Assembly: GCA_900538575.1 (NCBI GenBank)
Contig: UPZA01000003.1
Coordinates: 62,001 to 126,000, forward strand
Direction: 5' to 3'
From: an uncultured Ruminococcus sp.
GTDB taxonomy: Bacteria > Bacillota > Clostridia > Oscillospirales > Ruminococcaceae
Length of the DNA: 64,000 nt
Shown: one piece after another, positions 1-8,536 of the stretch
Numbering within the stretch: position 1 is the first letter of the stretch
How the letters are laid out: each line of letters starts with the position of its first letter
Made by a program: the position numbers and the translations under genes
Notes under the pieces: model-generated
What the model was told of the DNA's origin: nothing
Seen by the model: the letters and a program-made list of their open reading frames with translations, nothing else
The model's database searches: none

Positions 1-1941
1 TCCGTCGGGTTCCCAGTCGAAGAAAATATAATCTCCGGAAATCGGTGTATAACTCTCCTTATTTTTCCATTGTCCGTGCTGCTTAAACCACGTAATGCCT
101 ACGGAGCAGGAAATAAATTCCGGGACGCTTCCGTCCTGTGTATATCCGCATTGATTTGCACACCATGATACAAAGCAGGCGCACCATTCTATACGAAAAT
201 CAAATCCCCACCATGTCCAATAAGGTTTTCCGCCCACATTGCCAAGCTGCGTAAGGGCCTTTGCCACAATATCCTGATTACCGCCGGTTACCATAGAGCC
301 GTCCGAATAAAAGCAGTAATTCACATTGTCTATATTGTGCCTGTAAGTATATGCCGCTCCGTCCGTACCAAAATAGTATTTTTTCGATCTTACCGTTTGC
401 CAGCCTGTTTTCATAACGCCGTCGCTTCCGAAATAATACCGTTTATCATTAATTGTACGTAAATCGGTAGCCATTTCGCCCTTTTCATTAAAATAATATT
501 TTTTGCCGTCAAGGGTCTGCCAGCCTACTCTTGCTACTCCGTTGTCTCCGAAATAATATTTTTTATTATTAATCGTTTTCCAGCCTGTCGACATAATACC
601 CTTGCCGTTAAAATAGTAAATCTTCCCGTCAATACTGACAAAGCCCGTCCTCATTTTTCCGTTATGTCCGAAATAATATCTTTCGCCGTTGACAGTCTGC
701 CAAAAATAAAGCATTTTTCCGTTTTCCGGACTGAAATAATATATTTCTCCGTCTTCAGCCCTAAAGCCGGTTTTCATTGTTCCGTCACTATCAAAAAAAT
801 AATAGTCTGATCCGACTCGAACTATACCTGTTTGCATAACACCGTCTTCAGAAAAATAATATTTATTCCCTTCAATCTCCTGCAAGCCGGTTTTCATTAT
901 TCCGTCAGCGCCGAAAAAGTAAGCGTTACCGTCGTATTTTATAAAGCCTGTCTGCATAAGGCAGCTTTGTTCATCAAAATAATATACGTTTCCGTTATCA
1001 TTTACAAAACCCTTGGCTATACTACCGTCTTTATAATAATATCTCGTACCGTCTTCAAATTTCTGTAATCCCACGGCAAGAAATCCCTTATCTGAAAAGC
1101 GGTATTTTATACCGTCTATATCATGTTCTCCGGTATATTTTCCGTGCTCGGCGTCTGCAAAGTAAACAAGCCCGTTATAATTTATCCAGCCATACAAAAT
1201 CTCTGCCGAATCGTAATCATAGAATATTCTTAATCCATTTATTGTCTGCCAACCGCTCTGATACCTTCCTGACGGTGAAAAAATATATTTTACTCCGTCT
1301 ATTTCGGTTTCGCCCTTGCGGACTGCTCCGTCTTCCCCGCCGTAATATTTGCAGTTTCCGTATTCAAACCATCCCCTGTAAAGAGCCCCGCTTTCATTGA
1401 ATATGTATGTTTCACCATTAATTTCCTGAATGCCTGTAAGCTTTCCCTTTACCGGATCGTCATAGTAGACGGAGTCCATATATTCTACCCATCCGGTATT
1501 TCTTATACCGGTTTCAGTATCAAAATACATTCTTACGCCGTCTACCGTTATCCAGCCTGTTTTCATTGTGCCGTTGGGCGCAAAATAATAGTAATTACCG
1601 TCAATTTCGATAAAACCCGTCTGCATGACATTGCTTTCATCATAATAACAGATTCTTTCATCGTCAAGATAAGACCACCCGAACAAGATCCCCGCGTCAT
1701 CTTCTGTCTCAGCATCGAATGCGTCTGACGACGTTGTTGAGTCAGTAATATCAGCATTCTCTATAACGGAATCTATATCCTCAGCTTTGGTATGATCTGT
1801 AACAGCTTCCTCCGCCGTATACTCAGGCTCAGACGGCATAACAATCTGAACGTCGCCGTCATCCGCAGAAGCTGCGAAAACCGCCGAACACCCGACGACC
1901 AAAGCGGCTGCCATAGCCGGAAAATATTTGTAAAGCCTCAT
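1..1941 (-). CDS. Secreted cell-wall-binding-repeat protein with C-terminal CHAP domain, partial
   Basis: The gene runs off the left edge, so 647 codons are visible and the C-terminus is missing. It starts at the ATG ending at 1941, behind a GGAGG site. Residues 1-25 are a signal peptide and 26-87 an acidic, Thr/Ser-rich linker. From about residue 88 to 558 I count roughly 23 tandem repeats of about 20 residues, with the G-W/F, D-G, YYF and G-x-M-x-T pattern of choline-binding-type wall repeats. After residue 560 comes a CHAP-like amidase/endopeptidase start with the EWCACFVSWC motif, whose first or second Cys would be the nucleophile. It is probably a surface hydrolase acting on peptidoglycan or binding surface polymers. 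Repeats in the window are in frame and undamaged. The ligand is unknown. Confidence 0.88.
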   Translation of the reverse strand, partial: MRLYKYFPAMAAALVVGCSAVFAASADDGDVQIVMPSEPEYTAEEAVTDHTKAEDIDSVIENADITDSTTSSDAFDAETEDDAGILFGWSYLDDERICYYDESNVMQTGFIEIDGNYYYFAPNGTMKTGWITVDGVRMYFDTETGIRNTGWVEYMDSVYYDDPVKGKLTGIQEINGETYIFNESGALYRGWFEYGNCKYYGGEDGAVRKGETEIDGVKYIFSPSGRYQSGWQTINGLRIFYDYDSAEILYGWINYNGLVYFADAEHGKYTGEHDIDGIKYRFSDKGFLAVGLQKFEDGTRYYYKDGSIAKGFVNDNGNVYYFDEQSCLMQTGFIKYDGNAYFFGADGIMKTGLQEIEGNKYYFSEDGVMQTGIVRVGSDYYFFDSDGTMKTGFRAEDGEIYYFSPENGKMLYFWQTVNGERYYFGHNGKMRTGFVSIDGKIYYFNGKGIMSTGWKTINNKKYYFGDNGVARVGWQTLDGKKYYFNEKGEMATDLRTINDKRYYFGSDGVMKTGWQTVRSKKYYFGTDGAAYTYRHNIDNVNYCFYSDGSMVTGGNQDIVAKALTQLGNVGGKPYWTWWGFDFRIEWCACFVSWCANQCGYTQDGSVPEFISCSVGITWFKQHGQWKNKESYTPISGDYIFFDWEPDG

Positions 1942-2040
1942 AAATACTCGCAATTCCTCCGTAAAATATGATATATTTTCATTTTAGCATATTTTATAAT
2001 AAATTACAAGATAAATTAAACAGTCGTTTTATAGTCAATT

Positions 2041-2080
2041 TATAATAAAAAACGGAACCGATTGTTTCAGTTCCGTTTTC
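2041..2080 (-). terminator. Intrinsic terminator downstream of the Rrf2 gene
   Basis: A 10-bp stem (arms 2049-2058 and 2070-2079, AAAACGGAAC type) with an 11-nt loop is followed on the minus strand by a T-rich run. It lies six bases past the Rrf2 stop codon and separates that gene from the wall-repeat gene. Confidence 0.8.
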
Positions 2081-2085
2081 CCGCT

Positions 2086-2517
2086 TTAAATATAATAATC
2101 ATTACCGACGGTGTTCTTTTCAATTATATCCTGCAGGGTAATGCTGTCAAGATAATCCGTAACAGCTTTATAAAGACCACGCCATACAAAAAGCGTCATA
2201 CATTCCCCTGCACGTTCACAATCCACAGGATCGTATTCCAGACACGCCACAGGCGCAAGACTCCCCTCTGTTACACGCAGTATTTCACCTACCGTATATT
2301 TATCGGCGGATCTTAGCAGGCGATAACCTCCCTGATTGCCTCGGCTTGTTTTAAGCATACCTGATTTGTTCATAAGGGAAACTATCTGTTCGAGATATTT
2401 TTTTGAAATTTCCTGCCGTTTGGCTATATCCTTGAGCGCTACAAAATCGTCTCCCTGATTTACTGCCAAATCAATCATCATTCTCAGCGCATAGCGTCCC
2501 TTTGTTGAAATTCTCAT
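2086..2517 (-). CDS. Rrf2/IscR-family transcriptional regulator
   Basis: A 143-aa protein beginning MRISTKGRYALR, the standard Rrf2 N-terminal winged helix, with the GGYRL wing at residues 63-67. Three cysteines at 92, 100 and 106 match the Fe-S ligand region of IscR-like members, so it probably senses an Fe-S cluster or redox state. The ATG is preceded by GGAGGTGG. It follows purL after 66 bp but an inverted repeat lies between them, and its own terminator follows. Fe-S assembly genes are not adjacent; a cysteine desulfurase is 55 kb away in the window. Family membership is clear, while the target genes and signal are inference. Confidence 0.9.
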   Translation of the reverse strand: MRISTKGRYALRMMIDLAVNQGDDFVALKDIAKRQEISKKYLEQIVSLMNKSGMLKTSRGNQGGYRLLRSADKYTVGEILRVTEGSLAPVACLEYDPVDCERAGECMTLFVWRGLYKAVTDYLDSITLQDIIEKNTVGNDYYI

Positions 2518-2549
2518 TAACGCACCACCTCCGCCTTTTATTAAATTTA

Positions 2550-2578
2550 ATCAGGATACCCAAACAGGATATCCTGAT
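2550..2578. promoter_or_regulatory. Inverted repeat between purL and the Rrf2 gene: operator or weak terminator
   Basis: Nine-base arms ATCAGGATA (2550-2558) and TATCCTGAT (2570-2578) flank an 11-nt centre; a perfect 12-bp palindrome CAGGATATCCTG overlaps the right arm. On the minus strand it is followed by TAAATTTAATAAAA, a poor U-tract. It could end purL transcripts or be an autoregulatory site for the Rrf2 protein, whose RBS starts about 20 bp downstream. Confidence 0.45.
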
Positions 2579-2583
2579 ATTTT

Positions 2584-5500
2584 TTATTTAAAATACCTTA
2601 CGCCGTTTTCAAATATTTTCTGATCCTTATTTCCGGAAACGTTCTTGCATACATTTACGCCTGTACGCTCGCTGTGACCCATTTTTCCGAAAATACGTCC
2701 GTCAGGAGAGGTTATTCCCTCTATTGCCTCCATTGATGTATTCGGGTTATACCTAATATCCATCGAAGGTCTGCCGTCAGAATCAACATACTGAGTTGCA
2801 ATCTGTCCGTTATTGGCAAGCTTTACAATCAGCGACTGAGGAGCGACAAAGCGTCCCTCGCCGTGTGAAATCGGAATCGTATGAATATCTCCTACACGGC
2901 TGTCGGCAAGCCATGGTGATTTATTTGAAGCTATCCTTGTGTTTACCATCATAGATTGATGCCTTGCGATTGTATTAAAGGTCAAAGTAGGAGAATCCTG
3001 AGTCATATCGGTAATTTCGCCGTATGGAACAAGTCCCAGCTTGATAAGCGCCTGAAATCCGTTGCATATGCCGAGCATAAGACCGTCGCGCTTTTTGAGC
3101 AGCTCATGAACAGCGTCCTTTACCTTAGGATTTCTGAAAAATGCCGTGATAAACTTTCCGCTTCCCTCAGGCTCGTCTCCGCCGCTGAAGCCTCCCGGGA
3201 TCATAATTATCTGCGATTGCTTAATAATCCTTGCAGCCTCCTCGACGGATTCCTCAATAGCGGCTGCGCTCAGGTTTTTCACCACCATAATTTCAGGATC
3301 GCCGCCGGCTTTCTCAAACGCTCTTGCCGTATCGTATTCACAGTTTGTTCCCGGAAAAACAGGAATGAATATCTTAGGCCTTGCAGTCTTGATTGTAGGG
3401 AATACTCTCTTCTTTGCGTCGTACTCATAGGATTCAACCGCTGAGAGAACAGTTTTTATTCTGCAAGGGAACACAGGCTCAAGCTTGCTTTCCCATGTTT
3501 TCTGAAGTGAATCAAGTGAAAGAGTATAATCCTTGGTAAAAATATTGTATTCCTCAGTAGTTTTACCGATAACCGTTTCTCCGTCCTTTTCAGCGCCGTC
3601 AAGCTCTATTATGAACGATCCGTAATGCGGCATGAACAGCTCGTTTTCGGTAAGCTTTCTCTGAAATTCAAAGCCTATTCTGTTGCCGAAGCACATCTTG
3701 GCAATACCCTCGGCAATACCGCCGCCTGAAACTGTCCAGACAGCCTTAGCGCATCCGGTTTCAATCATTTCCTCAACCTGCTTAAAGCATTCCTTAACGC
3801 TTTCAAATACAGGTAATCCGTTTTCATCGTAATCGGGCTTTATAGCTATTACAGTATCATTGATGTCCTTAAATTCCGGGGAAACGACCTTTCTGCTTGA
3901 AGCGGTCGAAACGGCGAATGAAACCAGTGTAGGAGGAACGTCGATATTCTCAAACGTACCGGACATAGAATCCTTGCCTCCGATAGCGCCGCAGCCCATT
4001 TCAAGCTGAGCCTTGAACGCTCCGAGAAGAGCCGCCATAGGCTTGCCCCATCTTTCGGGAATACCCTGAGTTCTTTCAAAATACTCCTGAAATGTAAGCC
4101 AGCAATGATCTGACTTTCCGCCCGCTGCTACTATTTTAGCGATTGATTCAATAACGGCTAGTACCGCTCCGTGATAAGGACTTTTTTCGCTTATAAACGG
4201 GTTATAGCCCCAGCCCATTAATGAACAGGTATCAGTCTGGCCGTGAAGAACCGGAATTTTTGCAGCCATAGCTTGTGCAGGAGTAAGCTGATATTTTCCG
4301 CCGAAAGGCATCAGGACTGTCGAAGCGCCGATTGTCGAGTCAAACTTTTCAACAAGTCCCTTCTGCGAGCATACGTTAAGATTAGCCATAAGGGCGTCCC
4401 AGCCCTCCGGATTGTCAGTATACGCGCATAGGGATTTTGTGTCGGGTTTTTCAATCGTAATATCCGTATATTTAGCTGCGCCGTTTGAATTGAGAAATTC
4501 TCTTGAAAGATCAACGATTGTAACGCCGTTCCAATTCATTTTCAATCTTGGCTCGTCCACAACGTTTGCAACAATTGTCGCTTCAAGGTTTTCCTTGGCA
4601 GCCTCTTCAAGGAATTTTTCAGCGTCCTCCGAAGCAATTACAACAGCCATTCTTTCCTGTGATTCGGATATTGCAATTTCCGTTCCGTCAAGTCCCTCAT
4701 ATTTCTTAGGAACTGCGTTAAGGTCGATTATTAAACCGTCGGTCAGCTCACCGATTGCAACTGAAACGCCGCCCGCGCCGAAATCATTACAGCGCTTTAT
4801 CATTCTTGTAACCTCCGGTTTTCTAAAAAGCCTCTGCAGCTTTCTTTCCTCCGGAGGATTGCCCTTCTGCACCTCTGCGCCGCAATGTTCAAGGGATTCA
4901 AGCGTATGCGACTTTGAGGAGCCTGTGGCGCCTCCGCAGCCGTCGCGTCCCGTTTTACCGCCGAGGAGTACGACAATATCTCCCGCGGCAGGAGCTTCAC
5001 GTCTGATATTTTCAGCCGGAGCCGCGCCGACAACCGCGCCTATTTCCAATCTTTTTGCAACATATCCCGGATGATAGATTTCAGAAACATGACCTGTGGC
5101 AAGACCGATCTGATTTCCATAGGAACTGTATCCGTTAGCCGCGCCTACGGTAATCTTTCTCTGCGGCAACTTTCCCGAAATAGTGTCTTCCACTGGAACA
5201 AGCGGATTTGCCGCGCCTGTAACTCTCATTGCCTGATAAACATAAGAACGGCCGGACAGCGGATCTCTTATAGCTCCGCCCAGACATGTAGCGGCGCCGC
5301 CGAATGGCTCGATTTCAGTAGGGTGATTATGAGTTTCATTCTTGAACATGAGTATCCAGTCTTCTTCATTTCCGTTTATATCGACCTTTATTTTAACCGA
5401 GCAGGCGTTTATTTCCTCGCTTTCGTCCAAATCCTTGAGCTTTCCGTCCGCTTTAAGCTTTTTTGCGGCAATAGTAGCAAGATCCATAAGAGTAACCGGC

Positions 5501-6288
5501 TTTTCCCCGCGGCCCAATTCATTTCTGACTTCAATGTATTCGTCATAAGCTTCCCTGATATAAGGAGTGGCAATTTTGACGTTTTCTATATTTGTCGAAA
5601 ACGTTGTGTGACGGCAATGATCGGACCAATAGGTGTCTATCATTCTTATTTCCGTAATGGTAGGATCGCGCTTTTCGGTATCTCTGAAATAAGATTGACA
5701 AAACTTTATATCGTCAAAATCCATAGCAAGACCGAATTCCTTAATAAAAGCGTTCAGTCCCTTATCATTCAGACGGATAAAATTTTCAAGTATCTCCACC
5801 TTTTCCGGTATCTCATAATTGGCGTCAAGAGTCCTGACAGCGTCAAGGGACGCTTCTCTGCTCTCAACCGGGTTAATAAGATAAGATTTTAACCTTTCAA
5901 ATTCGGCGTCGGTTATATTGCCGTCAATAATATAAACTCTTGCGTTTCTAACGCGGCAGCGATCCTTCTGCGTAAGTATCTGTATACACTGCTCACAGCT
6001 ATCCGCACGCTGATCAAACTGCCCCGGTAGATATTCAACGGCGAAAACCCTTTCATTATTTATCAGTACGGGAAATTCCTTATATGTAACGTCAACCGCC
6101 GGTTCAGAAAAAACAGTATTGACGGACATTTCAAAATCTTCCTCACTGAGATTATCCGCGTCGTAGCGGTTAAGTATCCTGACGCTGTTAAGGTTTAATC
6201 TTAAAGCGGTCTGAACGTCGTTCATGACAGATTTCGCCTCAACCGCAAATTCTGGTTTTTTCTCAACATAAATTCGGAATACAGACAT
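2584..6288 (-). CDS. purL: Phosphoribosylformylglycinamidine synthase, single chain, clostridial type
   Basis: This cytosolic enzyme converts FGAR, ATP and glutamine to FGAM in de novo purine synthesis. At 1234 aa it carries the PurS-like N-terminus, the synthase core (YWSDHCRHTTF motif, GHNHPTE-like metal loop near HNHPTEIEPFGG) and a C-terminal class I glutamine amidotransferase with nucleophile Cys about residue 1075 (GICNGFQ) and the SHGEGRF His. I place the start at the second in-frame ATG (6288), because GGAG sits six bases upstream of it; the earlier ATG at 6300 has an SD only one base away. It is not in a pur cluster: the upstream gene is mtaB and a 150-bp leader with competing hairpins precedes it. 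Confidence 0.96.
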   Translation of the reverse strand: MSVFRIYVEKKPEFAVEAKSVMNDVQTALRLNLNSVRILNRYDADNLSEEDFEMSVNTVFSEPAVDVTYKEFPVLINNERVFAVEYLPGQFDQRADSCEQCIQILTQKDRCRVRNARVYIIDGNITDAEFERLKSYLINPVESREASLDAVRTLDANYEIPEKVEILENFIRLNDKGLNAFIKEFGLAMDFDDIKFCQSYFRDTEKRDPTITEIRMIDTYWSDHCRHTTFSTNIENVKIATPYIREAYDEYIEVRNELGRGEKPVTLMDLATIAAKKLKADGKLKDLDESEEINACSVKIKVDINGNEEDWILMFKNETHNHPTEIEPFGGAATCLGGAIRDPLSGRSYVYQAMRVTGAANPLVPVEDTISGKLPQRKITVGAANGYSSYGNQIGLATGHVSEIYHPGYVAKRLEIGAVVGAAPAENIRREAPAAGDIVVLLGGKTGRDGCGGATGSSKSHTLESLEHCGAEVQKGNPPEERKLQRLFRKPEVTRMIKRCNDFGAGGVSVAIGELTDGLIIDLNAVPKKYEGLDGTEIAISESQERMAVVIASEDAEKFLEEAAKENLEATIVANVVDEPRLKMNWNGVTIVDLSREFLNSNGAAKYTDITIEKPDTKSLCAYTDNPEGWDALMANLNVCSQKGLVEKFDSTIGASTVLMPFGGKYQLTPAQAMAAKIPVLHGQTDTCSLMGWGYNPFISEKSPYHGAVLAVIESIAKIVAAGGKSDHCWLTFQEYFERTQGIPERWGKPMAALLGAFKAQLEMGCGAIGGKDSMSGTFENIDVPPTLVSFAVSTASSRKVVSPEFKDINDTVIAIKPDYDENGLPVFESVKECFKQVEEMIETGCAKAVWTVSGGGIAEGIAKMCFGNRIGFEFQRKLTENELFMPHYGSFIIELDGAEKDGETVIGKTTEEYNIFTKDYTLSLDSLQKTWESKLEPVFPCRIKTVLSAVESYEYDAKKRVFPTIKTARPKIFIPVFPGTNCEYDTARAFEKAGGDPEIMVVKNLSAAAIEESVEEAARIIKQSQIIMIPGGFSGGDEPEGSGKFITAFFRNPKVKDAVHELLKKRDGLMLGICNGFQALIKLGLVPYGEITDMTQDSPTLTFNTIARHQSMMVNTRIASNKSPWLADSRVGDIHTIPISHGEGRFVAPQSLIVKLANNGQIATQYVDSDGRPSMDIRYNPNTSMEAIEGITSPDGRIFGKMGHSERTGVNVCKNVSGNKDQKIFENGVRYFK

Positions 6289-6300
6289 TATTTGCTCCAT

Positions 6301-6452
6301 TCTCCGCAGAAAAAATATATCTGAAAAATGCGCTTCTGCGGAAAGCGCTCAATGTTTAATCAATTCAGCTCTCCTCTGGGATCGCTAAAGATGATCTAAG
6401 TGAAATTCTTATAGCAATAATTCGTTAGGCTCTTGTAAAACGTTTAACGGAT
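6301..6452 (-). promoter_or_regulatory. purL leader with two mutually exclusive hairpins
   Basis: On the minus strand the stem GCGCTT/AAGCGC (6330-6348) is followed by ATTTTTC, resembling an intrinsic terminator. The alternative stem uses CCGCAGAA at 6334-6341 paired with TTCTGCGG at 6304-6311. The two share 6334-6341 and cannot form together, and the second ends just upstream of the purL SD. This suggests attenuation, but I recognise no known riboswitch core here. Confidence 0.4.
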
Positions 6453-7760
6453 TCACTGCTTATCCGAAATAATTTCACCTATACAGAAATTATCATTACT
6501 CCTTACTATTTTAACATAAAAAATCATTCTTCGCAAACTTTTTTCGCAATTTTTTGAAGGAATTTTTATCATAGTATAATCCGGCGCATATCCCTGATGA
6601 AACTCGGGCGAGCTTTCAAGCTCAAACAGAACCTTAACGGTCTTTCCCACCTGTTTTTTCAAATACTCTCTCTGAAGCCTATCGCCTAATTTTTTCATTT
6701 GTTCAGCCCGTTTATGCTTAATATCTTTTGGAATCTGAATTTTTTCAGCGGCAGGGGTACCCTTCCGCGGAGAATACTGAAACACATGAATCCTTGAGAA
6801 GCCTATTTTTTCTATAAATTCCATTGATTCCTCAAAATCTCTGTCGGTTTCTCCGGGAAATCCCACCATTATATCGGTGGTCAGAGAACAGTCGGGAAAA
6901 ATCCTTCTTATTTTTGAAGCAAGTTCAAAATATTCCTGCGTATTATAATGTCTGTTCATTGATCTAAGCGTTCTGTCGCAGCCGCTTTGCAGGGATAAAT
7001 GAAACTGCGGACAAAACTGTTCAAGTGCAGACAGTCTCAGAAGATCGTCGTCTGAAATCATCTCAGGTTCAAGAGAGCCGAGCCTGACTCGCTCCACGCC
7101 TTCAATTTTACAGCACTCCTCGACCGCGTCTATCATACACAGCCCTATATCCCTTCCGTAAAAGGCAAGATTTATACCCGCAAGTACTATTTCCTTATGC
7201 CCCTCTAAAGCAAGAGCGGCTGCTTCCTCCCTGATAACCTCAACAGGCTTCGAGCGGCTTCTGCCCCTTGCATACGGAATAATACAGTAGGAGCAGAACT
7301 GATCGCATCCGTCCTGTATCTTTACAAACGCCCTTGTCCTGCCGGAAAATCCTCCGCACGACATATTTTCAAAGCCGTCGTTTTTGCCGTATTCTAATAT
7401 GCTTACTATCTTATTTTTGTTTTTTATAAAATCCTCTACAAGCGACGTAATTCTGCTTCTGTCCTTTGTTCCGGTCACAATATCCGCTTCCTCAATATTT
7501 TCCGCAATATCCGGCGACGCCTGAGGCATGCAGCCTGTTAAAACTATAACGGCGTCAGGATTAAGCTTTCTGAGCCTTCTGAGAGAATACAGGCATTTGC
7601 TGTCGCCGGACGCCGTAACCGTACAGGAATTTATCACGGCCACATCAGCGGCAGCCGGATCGGCAGTTATTTCATATCCTTTTAAACGGAAATCAGACTT
7701 AATAATTTCAGTTTCATACTGATTGACCTTACAGCCGAAGCTTTCAAAATATGCTATCAT
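6453..7760 (-). CDS. mtaB: tRNA N6-threonylcarbamoyladenosine(37) methylthiotransferase MtaB
   Basis: A radical-SAM methylthiotransferase that converts t6A37 to ms2t6A37 in tRNAs. The 435-aa protein has the N-terminal UPF0004 domain opening YFESFGCKVNQYE with its first cluster Cys, the radical-SAM motif CDQFCSYCIIPYARG near residue 150, and a C-terminal TRAM-like region from about residue 370. The KVNQYE signature marks the MtaB branch rather than MiaB or RimO. The start at 7760 is chosen because GGAAGGG lies seven bases upstream; an upstream in-frame ATG at 7790 has no SD. A consensus-like promoter at 7891-7919 serves it and possibly purL. Confidence 0.93.
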   Translation of the reverse strand: MIAYFESFGCKVNQYETEIIKSDFRLKGYEITADPAAADVAVINSCTVTASGDSKCLYSLRRLRKLNPDAVIVLTGCMPQASPDIAENIEEADIVTGTKDRSRITSLVEDFIKNKNKIVSILEYGKNDGFENMSCGGFSGRTRAFVKIQDGCDQFCSYCIIPYARGRSRSKPVEVIREEAAALALEGHKEIVLAGINLAFYGRDIGLCMIDAVEECCKIEGVERVRLGSLEPEMISDDDLLRLSALEQFCPQFHLSLQSGCDRTLRSMNRHYNTQEYFELASKIRRIFPDCSLTTDIMVGFPGETDRDFEESMEFIEKIGFSRIHVFQYSPRKGTPAAEKIQIPKDIKHKRAEQMKKLGDRLQREYLKKQVGKTVKVLFELESSPEFHQGYAPDYTMIKIPSKNCEKSLRRMIFYVKIVRSNDNFCIGEIISDKQ

Positions 7761-7890
7761 CTTATGACCCTTCCATAATGACATACACATAAAATCATAT
7801 GTATATATACTACAAATTTAAACACACTTAGTTGTGCAAAGATTACAAACAATCAAGTTAAATAAAAACAATATGACTGGCTGCCTATTC

Positions 7891-7919
7891 ATTATACTAA
7901 ATTTACGAAAATTATGCAA
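7891..7919 (-). promoter_or_regulatory. Sigma-A promoter for mtaB
   Basis: Minus strand: TTGCAT (7914-7919), 17-bp spacer, TATAAT (7891-7896). It is arranged back to back with the plus-strand promoter at 7925-7953, leaving only a five-base gap between the two -35 boxes. Confidence 0.75.
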
Positions 7920-7924
7920 TCGTA

Positions 7925-7953
7925 TTGACTTTATTTTACTTAGGTGGTATTAT
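7925..7953 (+). promoter_or_regulatory. Sigma-A promoter for the HPr-like gene
   Basis: TTGACT (7925-7930), a 17-bp spacer and TATTAT (7948-7953), 75 bp before the start codon. Confidence 0.8.
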
Positions 7954-8027
7954 GTATACAGCGGAAAGTAAAAATATAAATAACCGCTGATACGTTTGAA
8001 TTTAATATAGTCTGAGGAGGTATTACT

Positions 8028-8258
8028 ATGGTAACTTACAAAATTTCTCTGGCAACAATCAACGACGTTAAGGATTTCGTTAATATGGTAATGAAGTATG
8101 ATTTCGAGGTTGACCTAGTTTCTGGCAGATATGCCGTTGACGCAAAATCTATCATGGGAATATTCAGTCTTGATCTTTCTAAGCCGATAGAACTGAACGC
8201 TCACACTGATAATCCCGGAGAATTCGAAAAGGAACTTTCTAAATATTTAATAAAATAA
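8028..8258 (+). CDS. HPr/Crh-like protein lacking the phospho-histidine
   Basis: A 76-aa protein of HPr size and fold pattern. The regulatory serine motif AKSIMGIFSLDLSKP is intact, with Ser41 equivalent to Ser46 of HPr. The active-site stretch that normally reads G-L-H-A-R-P is replaced around residues 11-19 by INDVKDFVN, so there is no His15 and PTS phosphotransfer is not possible. This is the situation in Bacillus Crh, which acts only as a CcpA co-repressor when its Ser is phosphorylated. A Crh-like signalling role is therefore inferred. It is monocistronic, with its own strong promoter, a GAGGAGG RBS and a terminator. No HPr kinase or PTS gene is nearby. Confidence 0.85.
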   Translation: MVTYKISLATINDVKDFVNMVMKYDFEVDLVSGRYAVDAKSIMGIFSLDLSKPIELNAHTDNPGEFEKELSKYLIK

Positions 8259-8262
8259 ACAA

Positions 8263-8296
8263 AATACCGCCGGAATTTCCGGCGGTATTCTTTATT
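8263..8296 (+). terminator. Intrinsic terminator of the HPr-like gene
   Basis: An 11-bp GC-rich stem (8263-8273 with 8279-8289, AATACCGCCGG type) is followed by CTTTATTTC, five bases after the stop codon. Confidence 0.85.
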
Positions 8297-8434
8297 TCAT
8301 AACCGCAAAGCCTAAAAAAGACAAATACTGCCGATAAACAGGAAATATTACTTATTTATTCCTCTATTTTACATAATAACAGTTATTTTATATAATTTGT
8401 CACCAACTTGTAATGTATTTACATTAAATATCTG

Positions 8435-8463
8435 TTGAAATTTCAATAGCGTTATTGTATAAT
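8435..8463 (+). promoter_or_regulatory. Sigma-A promoter for the PP2C gene
   Basis: TTGAAA (8435-8440), 17-bp spacer, perfect TATAAT (8458-8463), about 75 bp ahead of the start. Confidence 0.85.
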
Positions 8464-8536
8464 TATGGTTATGAAGGGCGTTTTGTAAAAAACGCTCTTA
8501 AATTACGTAAATAATTGTTTAAATGGTGAGGTATAA

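Noticed and set aside
1..1700. Regularly spaced repeats resembling a CRISPR or satellite array
   Set aside because: The spacing is about 60 bp, in frame, and translates into wall-binding repeats with varied codons, so it is a coding repeat.
4412..5074. A 220-codon plus-strand ORF opposite purL
   Set aside because: Same as above; Ser/Pro-rich translation is an artefact of reading the opposite strand of purL.
5071..5892. A 273-codon plus-strand ORF opposite purL
   Set aside because: It is antisense to strongly conserved purL codons, has no credible SD or protein-like composition, and mirrors the third-position pattern of purL.
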